Translations under genes and position numbers: made by a program
The notes under the pieces: generated by a model
Seen by the model: only the letters and a program-made list of their open reading frames with translations
What the model was told of the DNA's origin: nothing
The model's database searches: none
Source: Sceloporus undulatus
Lineage: Eukaryota > Chordata > Lepidosauria > Squamata > Phrynosomatidae
Assembly (NCBI RefSeq): GCF_019175285.1
Contig: NC_056525.1
Coordinates: forward strand, 124,094,600-124,158,599
Length of the DNA stretch: 64,000 bases
Reading direction: 5' to 3'
Shown: positions 59,901 to 64,000 of the stretch, piece by piece
Layout: each line of letters begins with the position of its first letter
How positions within the stretch are numbered: the stretch's first letter is position 1

Positions 59901-62272
59901 AATCTTAATTGCCATTAAATGGTGTGATTCTAATCCTCCAACTCTCAAGAGAATGGCTTTCATAGTTTTGACATTTTGTCTCAAAGACAAAATTAATCTA
60001 ATACATCTGCTTATGAGACAGTAAATAGGAATGTGGAACATTTGAAGAAAAATGATGCTGTTTATTGTTTGTATATATGACTTTCATTACTTTGACATTA
60101 GTTCCTAGAAGCCACTTCTGCTACTGCTGTAAAATGAATCATATCTTATCTACAGCTATATTTATATTTCCTTTCTGGTGGGCATATTTTATTGTTACAT
60201 ATTCATAAGAAAATACAGCTGAACTTGTATCTTGCTGTAAACTATGTGTGCACAATGGTTATATTACAATGGAATAGTGCATTATAACTTAAGGAGCTAG
60301 ATAACATTAATGCAACAGAAAATGAAAATAAAAGTCTGAAAAAGTCTAATATTAAAAGAGTGTAGAAATCAGTGAGGAAAACAAAAGGAAAATGCTGGAA
60401 ATTCAAGGCTGGATTGACTGTTCTGATAAATATGTCACAGGAAAAACATGTGATGGGGCTAATAAAATTTTGCTGAATTATCTTTGAACACTACTGTGTG
60501 GAGACTAGGACTACCTTCTTTCTTTGCTTGGCTGCTTTACAGTTTCCTAAAGATTAGACAATAGTGGTTGTTGTTCCCTTATCGTATGATACAGGATCTT
60601 TATTGTTCTGAAATTTTAAGCATCAAACCGAAAGGACCCTGATAATGAAATTGCTATATCAGTAACAATGCCTGTGACTTTCTTTCTTCAAGAGTCACTT
60701 TAGTATAACAAGTAAAATACACATGGTTTGTCAGTGAGCTAATTATGTTCCATCTCAAAAGCAAAGCAGAACATGTTTCCGCATAATGGAATACAAATAT
60801 AAAAAGTATGTCGTAATATTTCTTGAGCGTTTCCTCGTAAGAAACAAAGTTGCCAGAGCAACTTCCAAGGCAAGCAAGAACAAATCTTTTAGTTTCTGGG
60901 TGGAAATATAAAACAGGTTTGGGGTTTTGTTTTTTTACAGGGTAAGGATTCTGTTTACACCAAAGAACTTCCAGATGGTGAAAGTCGACTATGGGCCAGT
61001 TTTGCATTGGCTCTTTAGAAAGCATCCCCCAGGTTAAGGAAGTTAGCTGGGATACTTTTATTTAATGTTTACAGAGGCAGCTGACTGTCTTCCTCTCCTC
61101 AATTCCATCTTCTTCCATCATATTGCCATCATTTACCAATCTCACCAGAGTGGCCTCCTGTTTCAATGCTTCCTGCTCTGTGCTGTTGAGCCAAGTGACA
61201 TTTTAACAACAGAAAGTACTAAAGACACACAAGAGTCACACATGCTCAAATTCTCCTACTCTCTCTCTCTCTCTTCCTCTGTGTATGTTTAGGGGGGAGG
61301 GTTAACAGCCTTCTAGATGTTTCTGGGCTACAGCTCCTGTAACCCCTCACCACTGGTTATTCTGGCAAGGGCTGATGGGGGTTGCAGGTAAAAAACACAT
61401 GGACAGCCACAGTTGTCTATCTTGTCTAAGCTGAACAATCCAGGCTGTATGCTTTGAAAGAGAGCAGCTAAGGGGGACAGTTTCCTTCTACTTTCATATT
61501 TGGGCCTGCTCCTAGTCCATAAAATAGAGGAAGGCACAAAAACAAGCACTTTATTCAGTTTGAACGCTGCTGGACCATGCCCCCCTTTTTCTCTCCCAAC
61601 CTTGGCCACCAAAGGAAGGGAGAGACAGAAAAACCAAGAGATAGAGGGAGTGCAAAAATTTTCTCCATCACTCATTGTGACTGATGCAACCAAAAGAAGC
61701 AAGCATGACTTTATCTGGTGCAAATGTAGTCCTTAGAGATGAAAAGTGTCACCTACCACTGGTACAACATGCCTCATGATATCAATTAAAATGGCCCAGT
61801 AAGGGACTGCATCTTTGTCATGGTCTCAAACATTCATTGTACCATTCAATTGGCACAGCACAACTGAAAAGATTTCTTTTTGTTGAACGATTGATGTTGG
61901 TAGCCCCAAGGACTTTAGAATCATCTGATTGTCAGATAGTCCACACCCTTCCCATGGTAAAACCAAAGCAACCAATTTGCTCACTCAATTATGAAATCCT
62001 CAAAGAGTAAGATAAAGAATTAGACTAAGTTAAGCAATCTATGTATTTCCCTCACATCCTACTTTCTTTCTTTTTGAAGGAAAGGGATGCCTCTGTAGAT
62101 TTGTTTGATTGTTTTTACCTCAAAGCAGAAATCTTGACCAAGTATACTACTATGAAGTGGCTTGACAAAGACTCTTTCTTCTGTCCCAAGATCTAGCGTC
62201 TCCACCGCACTGCCTGGACTCAGCAAGGATTCATGAGAACGAGACTCTTTCAGCTTTGGTAAGCCACGGGAC
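25325..62272 (-). CDS. RASAL2: RASAL2, Ras GTPase-activating protein (13 exons, 5' end outside window)
   Basis: Minus-strand gene. Coding join, 5' to 3': 62272-62119, 59384-59286, 57479-56925, 52817-52673, 49025-48881, 47005-46769, 44426-44225, 41850-41657, 39597-38760, 33011-32877, 30638-30436, 29907-29820, 25489-25325. All phases agree and every intron is GT-AG, giving about 1052 residues after one leading base that completes a split codon. Domain order is PH (C-terminal part), C2, RasGAP, a Ser/Gln-rich linker and a C-terminal coiled coil, as in vertebrate RASAL2. The sequence matches RASAL2 better than its paralogues DAB2IP and SYNGAP1, for example [18 protein letters not shown] in C2 and [19 protein letters not shown] in the GAP domain. 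By family knowledge the protein speeds GTP hydrolysis on Ras near the membrane. The mammalian protein is somewhat longer, so roughly the first hundred residues lie beyond 64000. No exon appears missing or broken. Residue numbers in the other entries count from the first full codon in this window. Confidence 0.96.
25490..29819. other. RASAL2 intron (last)
   Basis: A 4.3-kb intron. No exon or clear element recognised. A G run is at 26191-26200. Frames such as that at 26366-26632 lack conservation signals. Confidence 0.7.
29820..29907 (-). CDS. RASAL2: RASAL2 exon: coiled coil continuation
   Basis: An 88-bp exon (residues 969-998), acceptor TTCCAG and donor GCACAG|GTAAGG. It encodes [20 protein letters not shown] followed by TKQKIIDAQ, continuing the coiled coil of the preceding exon. 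The first base completes an Arg codon. Confidence 0.94.
29908..30435. other. RASAL2 intron
   Basis: A 528-bp intron between the two coiled-coil exons. Nothing else seen. Confidence 0.8.
30436..30638 (-). CDS. RASAL2: RASAL2 exon: coiled coil
   Basis: A 203-bp exon (residues 902-968 plus two bases), acceptor TCTTCAG and donor AGCAG|GTAAAG. It encodes [18 protein letters not shown], then [19 protein letters not shown] and [19 protein letters not shown]. The heptad-like leucine spacing with alternating charges shows a coiled coil, which in this family mediates self-association or partner binding. Confidence 0.95.
30888..31000 (+). repeat. Dispersed repeat with GTGTATAAGTTGAG motif
   Basis: The segment CTTGTGTATAAGTTGAGCTC, followed by AAAATTATGGATTTTGATAT and GTGGATAGGTTGAGGGT, resembles the minus-oriented piece at about 52290-52398. 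It is probably a DNA-transposon end. Class not fixed. Confidence 0.45.
31114..31148. repeat. AATC microsatellite
   Basis: About eight tandem AATC units within the L1 piece. Confidence 0.95.
31372..31923 (+). mobile_element. hAT-type MITE (GGTGTCAC family), copy 2, uninterrupted
   Basis: Termini CAATGGTGTCACTAGGG and CCCTAGTGATGCCACTG are inverted matches. It is 552 bp, with an AT-rich centre and no ORF. Imperfect 8-bp flanking repeats (ATTTCACC and CTTTCATT) lie within L1 sequence. This copy supplies the empty-site reference for the nested insertions in the other two. Confidence 0.8.
32877..33011 (-). CDS. RASAL2: RASAL2 exon: acidic segment before the coiled coil
   Basis: A 135-bp, phase-0 exon of 45 codons (residues 857-901), acceptor TTGTAG and donor GAAAAG|GTAAAG. 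It reads [20 protein letters not shown] then [15 protein letters not shown] and [10 protein letters not shown]. The exon is not open as a long unspliced ORF because it is short. It was located from its conserved peptide and splice sites. The glutamate run is longer than in the mammalian sequence I recall. Confidence 0.94.
33511..33799. mobile_element. Foldback MITE with internal hairpin
   Basis: Left GGAGATTATCACACACATTT with GCTGGGCATGGG pairs, with mismatches, to right CCCATACCCAGTTCGAG and ACGTGTGGAATTATCTCCC. In the centre CTTTGCAAAGAAC and GTTCTTTGCAAAG form a second perfect inverted repeat. No coding content. Confidence 0.65.
35003..35331. mobile_element. MITE-like element starting GGGCCTGTACAGAC
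   Basis: The start GGGCCTGTACAGACTGGCAC and the GC-rich interior (TTATGGCACTCCTTATGGCG) resemble a family of palindromic MITEs sharing GGGCCTG-type ends with the copies at 40150 and 53418. The right end is approximate. Confidence 0.4.
35364..35475. mobile_element. Penelope-type pieces in inverted arrangement (ACGT family)
   Basis: 35364-35405 is minus-oriented (GAAGAGTTTATTCCTGATAT and CAGCATCTGTGG). 35421-35475 is plus-oriented (CCCCACAAAAAACTATGGAT and GCCATGAAAGCCTACGACTT). Both belong to the repeat present in one orientation at 39749-39875, so two oppositely directed pieces abut here. Confidence 0.6.
36678..36687. other. Assembly gap
   Basis: Ten Ns. True length unknown. Confidence 1.
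37348..37490 (-). mobile_element. Sauria SINE fragment
   Basis: Contains TTATGGTGACCCTAAGGAGA, a G run, CAGCAAGTTTCTTCAAAGGA and GAGCATGTGACTTGCCAAGG in minus orientation. Confidence 0.8.
38760..39597 (-). CDS. RASAL2: RASAL2 large exon: Ser/Gln-rich disordered linker
   Basis: The largest exon, 838 bp (residues 577-856), acceptor TTTCAG and donor CAGCAG|GTAGGA. It is rich in Ser, Gln, Pro and Asn with no globular fold visible. Conserved blocks include [80 protein letters not shown] and [19 protein letters not shown]. These match the RASAL2 linker. The repeated serine and threonine clusters suggest phosphorylation sites, which is an inference. The start of the exon codes [10 protein letters not shown], joined to the preceding exon through a split Ser codon. 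Confidence 0.95.
39745..39875 (+). mobile_element. Penelope-type repeat with degraded hammerhead-like motif (ACGT family)
   Basis: CTGAAGA at 39749-39755, stem II GCCAGC (39757-39762) and GCTGG (39770-39774), an AAAA run at the GAAA position, and a short helix III before AGGA at 39784-39787. It continues CTCTTCTAGAACATGGCC and CTATGGATGCCAGCCATG. Related minus-oriented pieces are at 4855 and 35364. The catalytic core is degraded in this copy. Confidence 0.6.
40150..40383. mobile_element. Palindromic MITE, copy 3 (complete)
   Basis: Inverted ends GGGCCTGTTACAGACTGCCA and TTGGCAGTCTGTAACAGGCC. Inner halves GTTTGGAGGTATGCTGTTTA and AATAGCATACCTCCAAAGAG also pair. About 234 bp and nearly a full palindrome, inside a RASAL2 intron. 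Confidence 0.9.
41657..41850 (-). CDS. RASAL2: RASAL2 exon: post-GAP linker
   Basis: A 194-bp exon (residues 513-576 plus two bases), acceptor AATCAG and donor GACAG|GTATGC. It encodes [19 protein letters not shown], then [20 protein letters not shown] and [12 protein letters not shown]. The NSSPNVS segment is a little shorter than the mammalian sequence I recall (NVSGSLSSGLQ). This looks like normal drift in a linker, not damage. Confidence 0.94.
42632..42838 (-). mobile_element. Sauria SINE
   Basis: TGCTGTTGTTGTGGGCCTTC, AGCTTATGGCGATCCTAAGG, GAGGTTTGCCATTGCCTTTC and GTGTGACTTGCCCAAGGTCA in minus orientation. Confidence 0.9.
43926..44143 (-). mobile_element. Sauria SINE, near full length
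   Basis: Tail TTGTTGTTGTGTGCCTTCAT, then the body, then the tRNA-like head on the far side: GAACCCTGGTCTCCATAGTC and CAGTGCTCAAACCACGACAC. Lies just outside the donor side of the 44225 exon (about 80 bp away). Confidence 0.9.
44225..44426 (-). CDS. RASAL2: RASAL2 exon: end of RasGAP domain
   Basis: A 202-bp exon (residues 445-512). The acceptor is AATGAAG|A, preceded by a long pyrimidine tract at about 44433-44470, and the donor is GACAAG|GTAATG. It encodes [19 protein letters not shown], then [18 protein letters not shown] and [20 protein letters not shown]. This is the C-terminal helical part of the extended GAP module shared by RASAL2, DAB2IP and SYNGAP1. Confidence 0.95.
44427..46768. 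other. RASAL2 intron, 2.3 kb
   Basis: Contains a purine-rich tract beside the acceptor (44440-44510, the polypyrimidine tract on the coding strand) and a Tigger-like MITE at 46269-46497. Confidence 0.75.
46269..46497. mobile_element. Tigger-like (pogo) MITE
   Basis: CAGTGGAACCTTGTTATATG then GGTTTGGTTCCAAGATCCCC and TCCATGGATGCTCAAGTCCC follow the ends of TcMar-Tigger elements. The right end GAAGGGCCAACTG is the inverse. Flanked by TA (46267-46268 and 46498-46499). Confidence 0.8.
46769..47005 (-). CDS. RASAL2: RASAL2 exon: RasGAP domain with FLR motif
   Basis: A 237-bp exon (residues 366-444 plus two bases), acceptor TTTCAG and donor ACAAG|GTAACT. It contains [20 protein letters not shown], the RasGAP signature block. 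The FLR arginine (residue 403) stabilises the arginine finger and the PAI motif is intact. It continues through [19 protein letters not shown] and [13 protein letters not shown]. The frame is open throughout. Confidence 0.96.
47006..48880. other. RASAL2 intron, 1.9 kb
   Basis: Contains one TA-type MITE (47554-47787). A 130-codon minus frame at 48075-48467 has no recognisable domain. Confidence 0.75.
47554..47787. mobile_element. TA-target-site MITE
   Basis: Left CAGTGCGCCCGCGTTATACA and right TAAGACAAAGGCGGACTG, flanked by TA (47552-47553 and 47788-47789). GC-rich interior with a palindromic centre (GAGCCCCATTGTTTCCAATG). Related to the insert at 13264-13479. Confidence 0.8.
48881..49025 (-). 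CDS. RASAL2: RASAL2 exon: RasGAP domain, middle
   Basis: A 145-bp exon (residues 318-365 plus two bases), acceptor GCTAG and donor CTACTG|GTGAGT. It reads [19 protein letters not shown] and then [17 protein letters not shown], conserved helices of the SynGAP-family GAP core. The serine-rich stretch between them ([11 protein letters not shown]) differs slightly from the mammalian sequence I recall, as expected for a loop. Confidence 0.95.
50072..50166. repeat. Short palindromic dispersed repeat
   Basis: GCAACTACCATCATCCCACA and GGTTGCTGGGAGATGCAATC form the two loosely inverted halves of a repeat seen also near 18470, 21301 and 61308. Probably a decayed MITE. Confidence 0.45.
51522..51575 (-). 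mobile_element. Sauria SINE fragment
   Basis: CATTGTTGTGTGCCTTTGCA, then CTTATTGTGACCGTAAG and CCCATCATGGGA. Only the tail end is kept. Confidence 0.6.
51581..51617. repeat. AAAT microsatellite
   Basis: About seven AAAT units followed by AAT units. Confidence 0.9.
52290..52398 (-). repeat. Dispersed repeat end (GTGTATAAGTTGAG family)
   Basis: TTCCATAATTTTGGGCCCAA, GTCCTTGACTTATTCATGAA and GACTTATAGTATATATGG form the reverse-oriented counterpart of the 30888-31000 fragment. A possible other end is near 51645-51690. Confidence 0.4.
52405..52577. mobile_element. TA-target-site MITE
   Basis: CAGTGGGCCCTTCTTTTATG at the left and a short inverse ending TAACTG at the right, flanked by TA (52403-52404 and 52578-52579). 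Related to 57912-58090. Lies about 100 bp from the arginine-finger exon. Confidence 0.7.
52673..52817 (-). CDS. RASAL2: RASAL2 exon: RasGAP domain with arginine finger
   Basis: A 145-bp exon (residues 270-317 plus one base) between acceptor CTTTAG and donor CTTG|GTACAT. It encodes [18 protein letters not shown] followed by [19 protein letters not shown]. By homology to p120GAP and neurofibromin, the arginine of FRENT (residue 292) is the arginine finger that completes the Ras active site. Its presence supports a catalytically competent protein. The exon ends one base into a Gly codon finished by the next exon. Confidence 0.96.
53418..53614. mobile_element. Palindromic MITE, copy 4 (complete)
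   Basis: Ends GGGCCCAAACAGACAGGCCA and TTGGCCTGTCTGATCGGGCC are inverse, with inner halves GGTCACTTTGGAGGTATGCT and GAATACCTCTAAAGTGACCC. Confidence 0.9.
53889..53940. repeat. AAT microsatellite abutting gap
   Basis: About 17 AAT units ending in the N run. The gap probably reflects failure to assemble the repeat. Poly-Ile and poly-Asn frames here are artefacts. Confidence 0.95.
53941..53950. other. Assembly gap
   Basis: Ten Ns directly after the AAT array. Confidence 1.
54891..55074. mobile_element. Palindromic MITE, probably hAT
   Basis: Perfect 15-bp ends CACTGCAGAAATAAT and ATTATTTCTGCAGTG. Inner halves TTTAACTGCCATGGCTCAAT and ATGAGCCATGACAGTTAAAG also pair. 184 bp, no ORF. I recall this family as common in lizards. 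Confidence 0.85.
55250..55312 (+). repeat. LINE-like 3' tail
   Basis: GTAAGCCATTTTGTGTCCCA then TTTCGGGGAAAGGCAGG and ATAAATAAATGGG. The same kind of tail occurs at 63170-63222 and 63318-63372. Confidence 0.45.
56925..57479 (-). CDS. RASAL2: RASAL2 exon: C2 domain and start of RasGAP domain
   Basis: A 555-bp exon of 185 codons (residues 85-269), acceptor CTCCAG and donor AAAG|GTAAGA. It opens with [20 protein letters not shown], the first strand of the C2 domain, and continues through a lysine-rich loop ([13 protein letters not shown]) and [12 protein letters not shown]. The C-terminal third ([15 protein letters not shown] to [15 protein letters not shown]) is the start of the RasGAP domain. 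A methionine codon a few bases upstream in the same frame lies in the intron and is not a start. The reading frame is intact across the exon. Confidence 0.96.
57480..59285. other. RASAL2 intron, 1.8 kb
   Basis: Holds a TA-type MITE (57912-58090) and an AC microsatellite (58640-58659). Nothing else recognised. Confidence 0.75.
57912..58090. mobile_element. TA-target-site MITE, decayed
   Basis: CAGTAGGCCCTTCCCTTAGA at the left and GGTGCAGGCACACTG at the right. It resembles 52405-52577, with a central CAAACAATGGGGCATGTGC segment. The right-hand TA has decayed. Confidence 0.6.
59286..59384 (-). CDS. RASAL2: RASAL2 exon: C-terminal part of PH domain
   Basis: A 99-bp, phase-0 exon of 33 codons (residues 52-84) between an acceptor ending TTAG and the donor AAG|GTACCA. 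It contains [20 protein letters not shown], the last strand and C-terminal helix of the PH domain. The tryptophan in RDKWMENL is the invariant PH-helix Trp. The exon is in frame with both neighbours. Confidence 0.94.
59385..62118. other. RASAL2 intron, 2.7 kb
   Basis: AT-rich, with CT repeats at 61259-61274 and a short palindromic dispersed repeat at about 61308-61390. A 123-codon minus frame (60654-61025) and a 131-codon minus frame (61328-61723) lack domain signals. Confidence 0.75.
62119..62272 (-). CDS. RASAL2: RASAL2 exon: start of visible PH domain
   Basis: This is the first RASAL2 exon in the window, 154 bp. It follows a pyrimidine-rich acceptor ending CCCAG at about 62273, and its first base completes a codon from the preceding exon. 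It encodes residues 1-51, including the segments [19 protein letters not shown] and [12 protein letters not shown]. The [11 protein letters not shown] segment is a well-conserved signature of the SynGAP/DAB2IP/RASAL2 family just inside the PH domain. It ends at GAG|GTAAAA. The upstream coding exons are not in the window. Confidence 0.94.
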
Positions 62273-63317
62273 CTGGGCAAAGGCAGAAGAAAGTGGAAAT
62301 AAGATACCAGGAAAAAGGAAGGTGGATCAGTAAAATAGGTTTATTTAAAAAACTTTTTTTTTTACTATTTGTTTCACTCTGAATGGTGATCTTCAACACC
62401 ACTGACAAGATTTGGCAGCTACAACAGCTCGTGAAACATAGAAATATTTGCTTGTTGGAATTACATACTCTTAACTGGCTTTGTAGTCTAAAACAAAATA
62501 AATACATGTATGGACATCTCTCTATCTGTTTCAGAGGATCCAACATTTTGTTAGTAACATCCTTTCTGATACCCTGCCCTTCTCCTAGAATTTGCATGTA
62601 GTTTATCCATGTATATTTTATATACTGCAAATTTAGGATTTCTCCTCCCCATCTGCCACCTCAGTCTAAATCATGTCTTTTAATGTAAGAAAAAGCGTGC
62701 TCTAGGAATCACTTATTCGTCTGATTTAACTAGTTATCTATCAAATTTGTATCCAGTCCTATCTCCTAGTAATATACACAGGAGGTCTTGCTCAATGTTT
62801 TTATCATCAGAAAAGTTTTACAAGGTAGGATTGGGTCAAAGTACTCACTGTCACAAAACCACTTAATAACATAAGGAGAAATCTCAGTGGGAACTCAAGT
62901 CTCTCTCATCAAAACTCAACACTGCCTGTTACACTATGTTTATAACTTTATCCTTCCTTATAATTCCTTCCAATGGGCTGGCGCTTTCTTAGGCCATAGG
63001 AGACTTAAATCATTCCTGTGTACTATGTCTGCTGGATGGTGCCATCATATGGCTTTCTCCATATGAGATGATACTCGGATTTTAAGCTTTCACTCATTCT
63101 TCTCTGCTCCTTGGATCGTCTTTTAGAAATTCTATTCTCTATAAAAATAAACTCAATGCACTGTATCAATAATAATCCCAACCTGGAAGAAGGTCAGGGT
63201 ATAAAGCTAATAAATAAATGATCAATCAGCAATAAAAAGCATAACAATCACCACAATAGCAATGATGCTAACTGTTTTTAAAATTTTACTGTTGGGTTTT
63301 AATTCATTCTTTTTGAG

Positions 63318-63372
63318 AGCTGCCTTGGGTCCCATTCCAGGAGAAAGGTGACATACAAATGAAACAAACAAA
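63318..63372 (+). repeat. LINE-like 3' tail
   Basis: GAGAGCTGCCTTGGGTCCCA then CCAGGAGAAAGGTGACATAC and AAACAAACAAACAA. Same family as 55250-55312. Confidence 0.5.
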
Positions 63373-63454
63373 CAACAAAACATAATTCATAATTCAAAAA
63401 CAAATTAAAGAAGGATGCTCCTAGCACTGGCCTACGTAGCTAATATTTACATGT

Positions 63455-63620
63455 TCACAACAAAACCCTCCCTTGGAGAGTGGTGGAATCTCCATTGGAG
63501 GTTTTTAAATAGAGGCTGGATGGCCATCTTTCAGGGGTGCTTGACTGTGAGTTCCTGCATGGCAAGGGATTGGACTGGATGGCCCTTGTGGTCTCTTCCA
63601 ACTCTGTGATTCTATGAATG
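63455..63620 (+). mobile_element. CR1 LINE 3' end
   Basis: GAGAGTGGTGGAATCTCCAT, GAGGCTGGATGGCCATCTTT, GATTGGACTGGATGGCCCTT and CTCTTCCAACTCTGTGATTC then TATGAATGAAT. This is the classic plus-oriented sauropsid CR1 3' UTR and terminal repeat. Confidence 0.9.
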
Positions 63621-64000
63621 AATCCCACTGGTCCAATTTAGCTGCTGTTACCATAATTATTTAGAATTTATTATTTCTTTCAGTTCAATCCTAAGGTTGA
63701 TTGACCCTTTGACAGGGAAGCAGACTGAGTTGCCCCAAAATGCCTTCTAGGGGGCTTGCAGGGCATTTTCACCGTTTTTGGGTGGCTCCCAGATAAAGCT
63801 TTTTGAAAAGGTGACTTTGGGATCACTCCCTGTTGTTAAAAAGGACCTGTCCTGGGCCTAAAATGGCCCAGGCACCCTGCTAAAACAGGGTAAAAATTTG
63901 GGAGCAGCCCTCCAAGGTCTCCTGGGGAGCCAATGTGGCACTCAACCCTCTGATAGTTGCCCACCTTAAGCTGGCACTCTATTTCCAAATACATCTTGCT

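Larger units (their letters stand above)
62273..64000. other. RASAL2 upstream intron (partial)
   Basis: From the acceptor of the first visible exon to the window edge. Contains two LINE-like tails (63170-63222 and 63318-63372) and a CR1 3' end (63455-63620). No upstream exon found. Confidence 0.65.

Noticed and set aside
61328-61723. 131-codon minus-strand frame between RASAL2 exons
   Set aside because: No domain or family resemblance, and part of it overlaps a dispersed palindromic repeat. It is most likely intronic chance.

Overview
The window looks like nuclear DNA from a squamate reptile, most likely an iguanian lizard. The evidence is a vertebrate multi-exon gene, tRNA-headed Sauria SINEs whose tails resemble Bov-B, CR1 and L1 LINE pieces, many small hAT-type and TA-target-site DNA transposons, and repeats related to Penelope-like elements. 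Species cannot be fixed from the sequence alone. Two runs of ten Ns (36678-36687 and 53941-53950) are assembly gaps.

The only protein-coding gene I can support is RASAL2, a SynGAP-family Ras GTPase-activating protein, on the minus strand. Thirteen coding exons lie between 62272 (first exon in the window) and 25325 (stop codon). They join in frame with GT-AG splice sites throughout and encode about 1052 residues: the C-terminal part of the PH domain, a C2 domain, a full RasGAP domain with its arginine finger and FLR motif, a long serine/glutamine-rich linker, and a C-terminal coiled coil. The first coding exons and the promoter lie beyond 64000.

Region by region: 1-20400 is downstream of RASAL2 and holds no recognisable gene. 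It is a mosaic of MITEs, SINEs, a solo LTR, a CR1 tail, microsatellites and Penelope-type fragments. 20400-25324 is the probable 3' UTR and immediate flank of RASAL2, and contains a 1.08-kb foldback insertion. 25325-62272 is the gene with repeat-rich introns. 62273-64000 is the next upstream intron, with LINE tails.

The most unusual signal is a set of hammerhead-ribozyme-like motifs scattered through the window (3804, 12281, 19206, 22791, 23083 and 39745, plus two truncated relatives). They belong to several repeat families of apparent Penelope-like origin. The clearest copies have a CTGANGA box, a stem II, a GAAA box, a very short palindromic helix III (AGCT, ACGT or ACGCGT) and matching helix I flanks. 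Two copies sit head to head in the foldback at 22434-23514, which is bounded by a perfect 15-bp target-site duplication.
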